NCBI RefSeq assembly: GCF_038784515.1
Contig: NZ_CP152376.1
Coordinates: forward strand, 124,001 to 188,000
Origin: Rhodoferax sp. GW822-FHT02A01
GTDB taxonomy: Bacteria; Pseudomonadota; Gammaproteobacteria; Burkholderiales; Burkholderiaceae_C
Direction of reading: 5' to 3'
Length of the DNA stretch: 64,000 bases
Below are positions 56,553-64,000 of this stretch, in pieces. Numbering within the stretch: position 1 is the first letter of the stretch; each line of letters starts with the position of its first letter. The notes under the pieces were generated by a model, which ran no database searches, had not been told where the DNA came from, and worked only from the letters and a program-made list of their open reading frames with translations. The translations under genes and the position numbers were made by a program.

Positions 56553-57821
56553 TTACACCAACACTTCCGTACAAGGGGGATGACCCAAGAAGGCCTGGGG
56601 ACTGGCACTGGCGCCATAGGCTCCCGATTGGTACACCACCACCCAATCCCCTGCCTGAGCAACGGGCAGTTGCATACGGTCTGCCAACAGGTCCAGCGGA
56701 GTGCACAAAGGGCCAACAACTGACGCCACTTCGGTAGCGGATTCATCCACCCGGTTGCCAATGGCGACCGGGTAGTTCTTGCGCAGAACCTGACCGAAGT
56801 TGCCCGATGCCGCAAGATGGTGGTGCATGCCCCCATCGGTGACCAGGAATACCTGCCCATGGGACACCTTGCGGTCCAACACCTGGGCCACGTATACGCC
56901 AGCCTCTGCCACCAGATAGCGCCCCAGTTCCAGCACCAGGGTGGCTTGTGGCAGCGCGGACTGCGCCTGCACCACCAAGTCGGCCAGACTGCTGCAGACG
57001 GGGCCCAGTTCCAGGCGACGCTCACCCGGGAAATAGGGAACCCCGAAACCGCCGCCCAGATTCAGCGTCTTCACCGCAGAGGGGGCATGCGCGGCCAGCC
57101 GCACGACCAGTTCCAGCGTCTTTTGCTGCGCTTCGCAGATGGAAGCTGCCTGCAGATTCTGGGAGCCTGCGTACACATGGAAGCCTTCAAATGCCAGACC
57201 GGCACGACCGATGTCTGCAAGCAGCCCGGGAACCTGCGCTTCATCGACACCAAACGGTTTGGCTCCACCGCCCATCTTCATGCCCGAACTCTTGAGCTCG
57301 AACTCCGGATTCACCCGCACGGCCACACGGGCCGGCAGTCCCAGCTCCTGCGACGCCGCTTGCAACACCACCAGCTCGCGAGCGGACTCCACATTCACCA
57401 GAACCCCTGCAGCCACGGCTTGTCGCAGCTCCACATCGCGCTTGCCAGGGCCGGCGAAACTGATGTGACGCGGATCGACGCCGGCATCCAGTGCCACCTT
57501 GAGTTCCCCGGCGGAGGCCAGGTCCACGCCATCCACCAGACTGCGCATCCAGCCCACCAGGGCGGGCATGGGGTTGGCCTTCATGGCGTAGTGCAACCTG
57601 ACTTGCGTTGGTAACAGGGCACGCAACTCGCCAATGCGCTGCGCAATCAGTCCGCGGTCATAGGCATAAAACGGCGTCTGGCCTACGCGTGCCACCAGTT
57701 GCGACAGACGTTGGCCACCAATGAGCAGTTCCCCCTGCGCATGCGCAAACTGGTCCATGGCGACGTGGACGGGCGTAGCCGTCCGGGCTGGGGTTTCAGA
57801 TGCGGTGTGGGGTGCGTTCAT
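56553..57821 (-). CDS. PLP-dependent decarboxylase, exosortase A system-associated
   Basis: 422 residues. Group IV (LysA/alanine-racemase fold) decarboxylase: PLP-binding K81 in 'RLHYAMKANPMPALVG', 'FEGFHVYAGSQNLQ', 'LNLGGGFGVPYFPGE' and 'LVLELGRYLVAEAGVYV', with a C-terminal beta domain. Homologues are found only in exosortase A loci and are annotated as ornithine/diaminopimelate-type decarboxylases; the real substrate is unknown. Its start overlaps the acyl-CoA ligase stop by 4 nt. Confidence 0.93.
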   Translation of the reverse strand: MNAPHTASETPARTATPVHVAMDQFAHAQGELLIGGQRLSQLVARVGQTPFYAYDRGLIAQRIGELRALLPTQVRLHYAMKANPMPALVGWMRSLVDGVDLASAGELKVALDAGVDPRHISFAGPGKRDVELRQAVAAGVLVNVESARELVVLQAASQELGLPARVAVRVNPEFELKSSGMKMGGGAKPFGVDEAQVPGLLADIGRAGLAFEGFHVYAGSQNLQAASICEAQQKTLELVVRLAAHAPSAVKTLNLGGGFGVPYFPGERRLELGPVCSSLADLVVQAQSALPQATLVLELGRYLVAEAGVYVAQVLDRKVSHGQVFLVTDGGMHHHLAASGNFGQVLRKNYPVAIGNRVDESATEVASVVGPLCTPLDLLADRMQLPVAQAGDWVVVYQSGAYGASASPQAFLGHPPCTEVLV

Positions 57822-59476
57822 GGCAGTGTGTGCTTTGCTTCCGTAGTGCCTTGATGGTCTGTTATCCAGGCCGCACGCAAGCCCTTGCGATCGATTTTGC
57901 CGTTCATGTTGCGCGGCAAGGGCTGGCCCACCACCTGCACGCCTGCGGGGACCATGTAGGCCGGCAAACCGGCCCTGCAGGCGTCCAGGAGTTCACTCTG
58001 GACATCGCTTTGCATGGTATCAGGGGTGCAATACACCAGCACCTGGATCACCTGGCCCAGCACCGGATGATCCACGCCAAAGGCTACGCACTCGATAACC
58101 CGCCCGGTTGCGTGGATGGCCTCTTCCACTTCGGTCGGGCTCACGCGGTATCCCGAAGTCTTGATCATTTCGTCCTTGCGGCCCACGAAGTACAGATACC
58201 CTTGCGCATCCCTGCGCACGGTGTCGCCGGAAAACACCGCGTATTCGGGCAACTGCAGGCCAGCTGGATGCCATGGCGTGGAGCCCGTCAGCGGCTTGAA
58301 TCGCTCAGCAGTCTGCTCCGGGTTGTTCCAGTACCCCAGGCTCACCAGGGGGCCGCGATGAACCAGCTCGCCCGGTTCATCGGCCGCGCATTCAGAACCG
58401 TCAGCGCGCAACACCAGCACCTCGGCATTGGGAATGGCTTTTCCTATCGAGTCCGGACGCAGATCCACCTGGTCGGGATGCAGATAGGTTGAGCGGAACG
58501 CTTCGGTCAGGCCGTACATGAGAAATGGCTTGACCTGCGGGGCACGCTCACGCAAGACCCGCAATGTCTCCTGCGGCATGCGCCCGCCGGTGTTGGCAAA
58601 GTAACGCAGCGTGCCCGTCACGCCGTCAGGCCAGCTCAGCTGGGCCAGCTGCATGTACAGGGGCGGCACCGCGGTCAGCCCCGTCACACGATGCTGTTGC
58701 ATGGCCTTGAGCACGTCGCGCGGCATCAGGTAGTTCAGCAACGCGACGCGTGCCCCCACCGCAAAGGCCGTTGTCAGCTGGCTGAAGCCCGCATCAAACG
58801 ACAGCGGCAGCACTGCAAGCAGGGTGTCCTGCGCGGTGTTCTCCAGGTAGGCGTTCACGCTATGGGCACCCACCACCATGTTCCGGTGCGACAGCACCAC
58901 GCCTTTGGGGCTGCCGGTGCTGCCAGATGTGTACAGAATGGCCGCCATGTCGGTATCAATCACCCGGTGGCCGGCGCTTGCAGGCGCCGACAGAAGTTCG
59001 TCCCATCCGGCAATCACGGGCGCTCCGGTGCTGGCTTTGGAGGCGCCCTCCCCGCCTTGGGGCGAGGTCACCAGCACCACATGTTGCAAGTCGGGGCAAT
59101 GGCCCAACACTTCACGCAGCAATGCCAGGCGCTCGACCGATGTCACCAGAACCCGCACGTTGCAGTCCCGCAGCACATAGGCAACTTGCTCGGCCTTCAG
59201 CAGCGGATTGACCGGCACATGCACCGCACCGGCAGCGCTGGCGCCAAAGCTGCTCACCACCGTTTCCATGCGTTTTTCCAGATAGACGGCGACGCGTTCG
59301 TTGCGCTGCACCCCCAATGCCAGCAGGCCCGAGGCGAACTGCCCGACCGCGGTGTTCAGCTCCAGATAGCTCAAGGATTGCTCGCCGTGAACCAGTGCGG
59401 TGGCCTCCGGCGTGCGCCGGGCCGAAGCGGCGACCAGTTCGTGCAGGAGGCCTCCTGTATTGTGCAAACTGCTCAT
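57818..59476 (-). CDS. acyl-CoA ligase (AMP-forming), exosortase A system-associated
   Basis: 552 residues from 'MSSLHNTGGLLHELVAASARRTPE'. AMP-binding P-loop 'AAILYTSGSTGSPKGVVLSHRN', 'LMYGLTEAF', 'SGDTVRRDAQGYLYFVGRKDEMIKTSGYRVSP' and the catalytic Lys in 'RNMNGKIDRKGL' are complete. It is expected to activate an acyl or aminoacyl group onto CoA or directly onto the neighbouring acyl carrier protein. The ATG (59476) overlaps the hydrolase 1 stop by 4 nt; an 18-codon longer frame lacks support. Confidence 0.93.
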   Translation of the reverse strand: MSSLHNTGGLLHELVAASARRTPEATALVHGEQSLSYLELNTAVGQFASGLLALGVQRNERVAVYLEKRMETVVSSFGASAAGAVHVPVNPLLKAEQVAYVLRDCNVRVLVTSVERLALLREVLGHCPDLQHVVLVTSPQGGEGASKASTGAPVIAGWDELLSAPASAGHRVIDTDMAAILYTSGSTGSPKGVVLSHRNMVVGAHSVNAYLENTAQDTLLAVLPLSFDAGFSQLTTAFAVGARVALLNYLMPRDVLKAMQQHRVTGLTAVPPLYMQLAQLSWPDGVTGTLRYFANTGGRMPQETLRVLRERAPQVKPFLMYGLTEAFRSTYLHPDQVDLRPDSIGKAIPNAEVLVLRADGSECAADEPGELVHRGPLVSLGYWNNPEQTAERFKPLTGSTPWHPAGLQLPEYAVFSGDTVRRDAQGYLYFVGRKDEMIKTSGYRVSPTEVEEAIHATGRVIECVAFGVDHPVLGQVIQVLVYCTPDTMQSDVQSELLDACRAGLPAYMVPAGVQVVGQPLPRNMNGKIDRKGLRAAWITDHQGTTEAKHTLP

Positions 59477-60324
59477 GGTTTGAAGGTTCCCATCCATTGC
59501 AATACGGCTTGTTCGGCAGACGCGCGCCACTGCTGTCTGGAAAACGTGTGGTCAGCACCATCCACGTCCACACGCTCCAGACCCGGCCTGTGCAGCAGGC
59601 CGCTCCAGAGCGGGTCGGTGCTGGCGGTTTCCAGAAACTCCTTGGCGGTGTAGTCGTTTGCGCTCAGCAGTAGCAGCACCCGTCCAGAATATTGGCGCAA
59701 TGCCTGCGCCATGCGCACTTGGAAGGGCGATTCGGCGCCTTGGTGCAATGCGCCGCTGCGCGAAACTTGGAAGTTACCCCACAACTCCCTGAGGGACTGC
59801 AGCACACGGAATTTGCCTGAAAACACTTTCTTCCAGAAATCCACCTGCAACAGGCGCGCGCTGTAGTGGTGTTTGAGGTGGGTACGTGCCAGCGTCGCCT
59901 CCGAACGAACCCACGGATTGAGCAGACACAGGCCCGCCACCCGCGCATCGCGCGTGGCACCGCAATACAGCAGGGCCGCGGCCGCACCATCACACAGGCC
60001 CCAGAGCACCACGCCGCCTACCGAGGGGCAGGCCTGCTTCAGCGCATCGATGGCCGCTGCAATGTCCTGGTCGATGGACTCGAAACCTCTGGCCTCGCCC
60101 TCGCTGTCGCCCATGCCCCGGTAATCAAAACGCAAGACCGGATAACCCGCACTGGCCAGGCGACGCGCCAACAGGACGAACTGCCGGTGACTGCCCACCC
60201 GGTATTGCGGCCCACCAACCACCACCACCAGGCCCAGAGTGGACGGCGTGCCCGGACGGGAGAGCACGCCAACCATTGCGTCGCCTTGGCAGGGTATCAA
60301 CAGGGCATGTTCGGTGAACTGCAT
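59473..60324 (-). CDS. alpha/beta hydrolase 1, exosortase A system-associated
   Basis: 283 residues from 'MQFTEHALLIPCQGDAMVG'. Alpha/beta-hydrolase strands: 'LVVVVGGPQYRVGSHRQFV', 'VLRFDYRGMGDSEGEARGF' and the nucleophile elbow 'LWGLCDGAAAALL', which has Cys, not Ser, at the nucleophile position. His of the triad may lie in 'VDGADHTFS'. An ATG four codons upstream (60336) overlaps hydrolase 2. It probably acts on an ACP-bound or polysaccharide-linked acyl group. Confidence 0.9.
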   Translation of the reverse strand: MQFTEHALLIPCQGDAMVGVLSRPGTPSTLGLVVVVGGPQYRVGSHRQFVLLARRLASAGYPVLRFDYRGMGDSEGEARGFESIDQDIAAAIDALKQACPSVGGVVLWGLCDGAAAALLYCGATRDARVAGLCLLNPWVRSEATLARTHLKHHYSARLLQVDFWKKVFSGKFRVLQSLRELWGNFQVSRSGALHQGAESPFQVRMAQALRQYSGRVLLLLSANDYTAKEFLETASTDPLWSGLLHRPGLERVDVDGADHTFSRQQWRASAEQAVLQWMGTFKP

Positions 60325-60328
60325 AGGC

Positions 60329-61150
60329 TCATGCATCCACCAGGGCAGCCACGGTGGCGTCCACCAGCGCGGTGCAGAGTTGGGCCTCGGGCAATTGCCA
60401 GAAGGCCTCACCTTCTACCGCCGTGGTCTGGGCAGCAATGCCGGCGCTGGTCCAGCGCTGGATTTGCGCCGCCAAGGCTGGCGAAGCTGTATAGCCCTGT
60501 GCCTGGCCTGGCGCCACAACCTCAAGGCATACCACTTGGCGGACGTTCACCAAAGCATCCAGGGTGGCCTCCGCCAATCCCTGGGCCAGTCCCGGCGCCA
60601 GTGCATAGCCGGCCACCTCCACGGCTTGCCCTTGTTCCAGTTGCTTGAGCAGTGCGTCGGTACCTACCTTGCCGCCACCCTGCACCACTTCCGCCATTTG
60701 CCGCAGCCGCAAGAATTGCTGCAGATGCTGACGCCCGGCCACGACCGGTTGCCACATCAACAAACGCGCAGGCACATCTGGCTGTTGCCTGGTACTCGCG
60801 GCCGCCAACAGACAGCCGGCACGCACGCCCCACAGCCACAGTGGTGCGTCATAACGCTGGGCCAGCCACTGACGCCCCGCGCCTACGTCGCTGAGCCAAG
60901 CATCCCATGTCGCATCGGAAAAGTCACCGAAACTGTCCCCACATCCAAGCAGGTCCATCTGCAGGACGGCAAAGCCGCAGCGGGCCAGTGCACGGGCCTG
61001 CAAACTGGCCATGCGTCGGCAACGGTTCAGCTCTTCGGCCAGGGGGTGGATATACAAAACGGCGCCCCTGCACGGTTGACCGGCAGGCGGCACATGCAGC
61101 AGACAAAACCGCTCTCCTTGGGGTGTTGGCAGGAAAAACGCGTCCACCAC
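60329..61150 (-). CDS. alpha/beta hydrolase 2, exosortase A system-associated
   Basis: About 273 residues from GTG codons at 61150/61147, 7-10 nt past the ACP stop. 'GAVLYIHPLAEELNRCRRMASLQARALARCGFAVLQMDLLGCGDSFGDFSDATWDAW' is the hydrolase-2 signature. The nucleophile elbow reads 'LWGVRAGCLLA', with Arg at the usual Ser position, so it may be non-catalytic in the classical sense. It lies in the ACP-hydrolase-hydrolase-ligase-decarboxylase string. Confidence 0.88.
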   Translation of the reverse strand: MVDAFFLPTPQGERFCLLHVPPAGQPCRGAVLYIHPLAEELNRCRRMASLQARALARCGFAVLQMDLLGCGDSFGDFSDATWDAWLSDVGAGRQWLAQRYDAPLWLWGVRAGCLLAAASTRQQPDVPARLLMWQPVVAGRQHLQQFLRLRQMAEVVQGGGKVGTDALLKQLEQGQAVEVAGYALAPGLAQGLAEATLDALVNVRQVVCLEVVAPGQAQGYTASPALAAQIQRWTSAGIAAQTTAVEGEAFWQLPEAQLCTALVDATVAALVDA

Positions 61151-61157
61151 AGCCTGG

Positions 61158-61421
61158 CTACAGCGTTGGGCCGACTTGGACCGCAAGCCAGTCGGCCAGC
61201 GTGCCCACGGTGGAAAAGGCCGCACCGTCTATCGCGTCGTCGTGGATGGTGATGCCAAAGCGCTCCTCTAGCATCGTGATCACATTCAGCACGCCCATGG
61301 AGTCCAGTTCAGGCAGCGCCCCCAGCAATACCGTCGATCGTCCAAAGGACGCAGAGCGTCCGCGCAAGCTCAACGCTGCCTCCAATACCTCCATTACTTC
61401 TTTTTCCAATGCCACGGGCAT
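61158..61421 (-). CDS. acyl carrier protein, exosortase A system-associated
   Basis: 87 residues. The phosphopantetheine site is S41 in 'LPELDSMGVLNVI'; helices and the acidic surface match ACPs ('MEVLEAALSLRG', 'DWLAVQVG'). It presumably carries the group activated by the acyl-CoA ligase and used by the hydrolases or a transferase. TAAGGA directly precedes the ATG. First gene of the leftward cassette; the palindrome at 61442-61456 lies 21 nt before its start codon. Confidence 0.9.
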   Translation of the reverse strand: MPVALEKEVMEVLEAALSLRGRSASFGRSTVLLGALPELDSMGVLNVITMLEERFGITIHDDAIDGAAFSTVGTLADWLAVQVGPTL

Positions 61422-61441
61422 TCCTTATATTGAAACCTCTC

Positions 61442-61456
61442 TGGGTATGATACCCA
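61442..61456. promoter_or_regulatory. perfect 15-bp palindrome, operator candidate
   Basis: TGGGTATGATACCCA, with 7-bp arms around a central G, lies between the ACP gene (leftward) and the remnant/GNAT gene (rightward). Its place in a divergent control region suggests a repressor or activator site, though a small hairpin is also possible. Confidence 0.45.
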
Positions 61457-61483
61457 CGGCAATATGTAGCACGGGAGCAGCTA

Positions 61484-61612
61484 ATGAAAATCTCAGTGGT
61501 AGGCGAAGGATACGTGGGATTGGTCGCGCCTGCCCAAGACGCCGCTGAACTGTGCAGTACCCAGGCCGCCCCACCGATCCGATCCAGCGCTGTAGGCGTT
61601 GCATATGGTTGA
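61484..61612 (+). pseudogene. remnant of a UDP-sugar dehydrogenase start (Ugd/WecC-like)
   Basis: A 42-codon frame begins 'MKISVVGEGYVGLV', which matches the NAD-binding N-terminus of UDP-glucose/UDP-ManNAc dehydrogenases (usually MKI-VGTGYVGLV). The likeness stops after about 14 residues; the rest ('APAQDAAELCST...') is unrelated and ends in TGA. A GGGAG ribosome site 7 nt upstream is still good. It is best read as a gene remnant left by a deletion or recombination. Confidence 0.6.
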
Positions 61613-62726
61613 ACCCGGTGTCGATGTATTGCATTCGTTCGAAGAGCTGCGGGTGGCGTTGCGCGCACGCGGACTGTGTCCGCAGGCGGCACCGGAGTCG
61701 GCAGATGTGTTCTGCACCCTGCCTTGGCTGGAAAACCTTGCTGCCCATGGCTTGCCGTTTCCAACCACTGCCGCCGATTGCCGGTTGCTGCTGACGGGCT
61801 CTGACAAGCACCTGGCCGTGTGCTTGCCACTGCTGGCACACGGATCCAATTGGACCAGCCTGAGCAACTATTACAGCAGTCTTTTTTCGCCCCTGTGCTG
61901 GCCTTCGCCTGACAGGGATTCCGAATGCGCACAAGCCCCAGAATCTGCTGACAGTGGTTATTGCCTGCGGGCGCTATGTGCCTCGTTGCGCGCGGCACGC
62001 CAGCGTCCGACCATGCTCACCTTGTCACCGCTGGACAAGGACGACCGGCAGTTTCAGGCGCTTCAGGATGCGCTGCGCGCCGCGGGCTACTGGGTGGACA
62101 CCTTCTACTGTTTTGGCAACTGGTACTTTCCTGTGCGCGGGCAGACATTCGCAGCCTATCTGGCCGCCCTGCCTTCTGCCCTGCGCCACAGCATGGACCG
62201 CGGACAGCGCCGCCTCACGCGGGCCGGCCCGTGGAACCTGCGCATCCAATGTGCGCAGCCCGCGTCGCTGGAGCAGGCGATTGCCGATTTCGTGCAGGTC
62301 TACAACCACAGCTGGAAGCAGCCCGAGCCTTTGCCAGACTTCATACCGCAGATGGCTCGCATGGCCGCTGCGCAAGGCTGGTTGCGTCTGGGCGTGCTGT
62401 CGCTGAACGGCGACCCCATTGCGGCCCAGCTGTGGCTTATCAAGGACGGCAAGGCCAACATCTACAAACTGGCCTATAAACAGGGGTTCGAGCGCTATTC
62501 GGCGGGCTCCTTGCTGACAAAGGCCATGATGGAGCACGTGTTCAATATCGACCGCGTGCTGGAAGTGGACTACTTGACCGGCGACGATGGTTACAAGCAA
62601 GACTGGATGTCGCAACGACGCGAGCGCTGGGGCATCGTGGCGTTTGAGCCGCGCAGTTTGCGGGGCTTGGCCCAGGCTGGCCGGCATTGGCTAGCTAGGC
62701 AATTCAGGCACTGGAGACACACGTGA
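61605..62726 (+). CDS. GNAT/FemAB-like transferase of the exopolysaccharide locus
   Basis: 373 residues. The C-terminal half ('GWLRLGVLSLNGDPIAAQLWLIKDGKANIYKLAYKQGFERYSAGSLLTKAMMEHVFN', 'DYLTGDDGYKQDWM') is the Acetyltransf_6/FemAB-like GNAT fold common in exosortase A loci. No signal peptide; probably cytoplasmic. It may N-acylate an amino sugar or use the ACP-bound group made by the neighbouring enzymes. The first ATG (61605) lies inside the dehydrogenase remnant; a TTG at 61599 is possible. Its stop overlaps the beta-helix gene by 4 nt. Confidence 0.8.
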   Translation: MVEPGVDVLHSFEELRVALRARGLCPQAAPESADVFCTLPWLENLAAHGLPFPTTAADCRLLLTGSDKHLAVCLPLLAHGSNWTSLSNYYSSLFSPLCWPSPDRDSECAQAPESADSGYCLRALCASLRAARQRPTMLTLSPLDKDDRQFQALQDALRAAGYWVDTFYCFGNWYFPVRGQTFAAYLAALPSALRHSMDRGQRRLTRAGPWNLRIQCAQPASLEQAIADFVQVYNHSWKQPEPLPDFIPQMARMAAAQGWLRLGVLSLNGDPIAAQLWLIKDGKANIYKLAYKQGFERYSAGSLLTKAMMEHVFNIDRVLEVDYLTGDDGYKQDWMSQRRERWGIVAFEPRSLRGLAQAGRHWLARQFRHWRHT

Positions 62727-64000
62727 AGAATCCAAGCGGACAAGAAAAAGGGCAGAAACGCGGACGCAGCAAGTGGACATGGCCAGCCCTCGGCGTCGGC
62801 ATAGGTGCGCTCGGCCTGGTCGTGGTTCTGCTGAACGCCGTAGCCATCGTGAACAGGTTGGCCGAGTCCGCCAACCGCTCGCCTGCAGAACTAATTCGCT
62901 ATGCCAAGCACCGCATGCAGGGACATACCAACTTGGAAGCCTTGGCGCTCGGACCGCTCAACAGCTTGCAGGACCGAATCGTGCGGTCGGCCAATGCCCC
63001 CGGCCTGCCCGACCTGGGCAAAGGCCAACGGCGCTACCCGTTGGCACCGGTACGCTATTCCCAGGTGGGCCAGCCCCTGGAGGAAACCGCTGCCGCCGCA
63101 CCCGACACCCTGCCGTCCAACAGGGCGGTGCTGGTGCAGAGTGCAGAGGAGCTTGCACGCGCCATCAGCGGCGCCGTGGCAGGTCAAACGCTGTTGCTTG
63201 CGCCGGGGCACTACACGATCCGGCAAAAGCTCAACACCCGCTCGGGCGGTAGCCGCGAACAGCCCATCACGGTCCGGGCTGCCGCTCCCGATCAGGTGAC
63301 CTTGGAGTTTGATACCGAAGAAGGCTTTGTCGTCTACCACCCATTCTGGATTTTCGAGAACCTCACCATCCGCGGCGTCTGCGCCAGGCAAAAAAACTGC
63401 GAACATGCCTTTCACGTGGTCGGTGACGCCCGCAACATCGTGATACGCAACAACCTTGTGGAGGAGTTCAACGCCCATATCAAGGTCAACGGCCTGGATG
63501 ACAAATGGCCGGACGGCGGACTGGTGCAGTTCAACACCCTCACCAACAGCACCGCACGCGAAACCGAAGGCAGACCGATGACGCCCATTGACCTGGTGGG
63601 CGCCGATCGCTGGGTCTATGCCGACAACCTGATCAGCAATTTCGTCAAGGCGGACGGCAACCAGATCTCCTACGGCGCCTTCATGAAGGGGGCCGGTCAC
63701 GGCGGCAGGATAGAGCGCAATCTGGTGATCTGTACACCTAGCGATGTCGCACAACCGGGTGCCCGCATCGGCCTGTCTTTCGGTGGCGGGGGCACATTCC
63801 CGGCCGCCGTGTGCCGTGACAAGCAGTGCGTGTTCGAGCACAAGGACGGCCTGATAGCCAACAACATCGTGCTGGACTGCATGGACGAGGGTGTGGACAT
63901 CAACCGCTCCGTCGGTGCCCTGGTGGCACACAACACCCTGATCAATACCGCCGGTGTGGCCATGCGCCGCGGCCCGGCTTCGGCACGCGTCTATGGCAAC
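62723..64000 (+). CDS. membrane-anchored right-handed parallel beta-helix protein (partial)
   Basis: A frame of 426 codons from GTG 62723, overlapping the previous stop (GTGA), stays open to the window edge. One membrane helix (about 21-45, 'ALGVGIGALGLVVVLLNAVAIV') anchors it. From about 135 there are repeated short beta-rungs: 'LLLAPGHYTIRQKLNTRSGGS', 'FWIFENLTIRGVC', 'IVIRNNLVEEFN', 'GLVQFNTLTNST', 'IANNIVLDCMDEGVDINRS'. This is the polysaccharide-lyase-6 / chondroitinase-B-like beta-helix. It probably cuts or epimerises the exopolysaccharide in the periplasm. The 3' end is missing. Confidence 0.88.
   Translation, partial: MKNPSGQEKGQKRGRSKWTWPALGVGIGALGLVVVLLNAVAIVNRLAESANRSPAELIRYAKHRMQGHTNLEALALGPLNSLQDRIVRSANAPGLPDLGKGQRRYPLAPVRYSQVGQPLEETAAAAPDTLPSNRAVLVQSAEELARAISGAVAGQTLLLAPGHYTIRQKLNTRSGGSREQPITVRAAAPDQVTLEFDTEEGFVVYHPFWIFENLTIRGVCARQKNCEHAFHVVGDARNIVIRNNLVEEFNAHIKVNGLDDKWPDGGLVQFNTLTNSTARETEGRPMTPIDLVGADRWVYADNLISNFVKADGNQISYGAFMKGAGHGGRIERNLVICTPSDVAQPGARIGLSFGGGGTFPAAVCRDKQCVFEHKDGLIANNIVLDCMDEGVDINRSVGALVAHNTLINTAGVAMRRGPASARVYGN

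Overview
The window is high-GC chromosomal DNA from a betaproteobacterium of the order Burkholderiales, most like Comamonadaceae (Rhodoferax/Acidovorax-type). The main clues are conserved gene orders (rplU-rpmA-obgE-proB; pilB-pilC-pilD-coaE-zapD-yacG; secA-argJ), a Comamonadaceae-style short intergenic repeat near 24.2 kb, and an exosortase-A type exopolysaccharide locus with PrsK/PrsR/PrsT. This placement is inferred from gene content; no database search was run.

1-13.7 kb is housekeeping: a GNAT tail, a VOC protein, leuA, a hybrid histidine kinase behind a small exported molybdopterin-fold protein, a SlyD-like FKBP, monothiol glutaredoxin, a lytic transglycosylase coupled to proS, rppH with a CNP1-like protein, proB, obgE, rpmA/rplU, ispB and tRNA-Pro(CGG). 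13.7-17.2 kb is the dTDP-L-rhamnose operon rfbBDAC. 17.3-22.7 kb holds the type IV pilus genes pilBCD, then coaE, zapD and yacG. 22.7-29.7 kb runs mostly leftward (mutT, an AAA ATPase, argJ, secA, an M23 peptidase), with dciA and a small orphan gene pointing right. 30-32.3 kb carries two nucleotide-sugar genes, and 32.5-36.6 kb an RND efflux adaptor and permease.

36.6-46.7 kb is the most unusual part. Leftward, it reads: a 10-cysteine protein with a twin-arginine-like signal and a C-terminal Ser, a PqqD-family chaperone, an HprK-related kinase, a nucleotidyltransferase-fold protein, a trypsin-like protease, then after 117 nt a cyclic-nucleotide-binding patatin phospholipase, a one-module NRPS (C-A-T-TE) and a VTT membrane protein. 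Most junctions overlap or nearly touch. A well-matched sigma-54 promoter with two related upstream motifs precedes the cysteine-rich gene. The neighbouring upstream genes are prsT, prsR (a sigma-54 activator with GAFTGA) and prsK, so PrsK/PrsR/RpoN control is the natural hypothesis.

46.9-64 kb is the exosortase-A exopolysaccharide locus: prsT, prsR, prsK, a priming sugar transferase, an O-antigen-polymerase-like membrane protein, a PLP decarboxylase, an acyl-CoA ligase, two alpha/beta hydrolases and an acyl carrier protein leftward; then, divergently, a remnant of a UDP-sugar dehydrogenase start, a GNAT/FemAB-like transferase and a beta-helix protein that runs off the window. The exosortase itself is not in the window. 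No CRISPR array, transposase, prophage or rRNA was seen, and no gene-free stretch exceeds about 200 bases.
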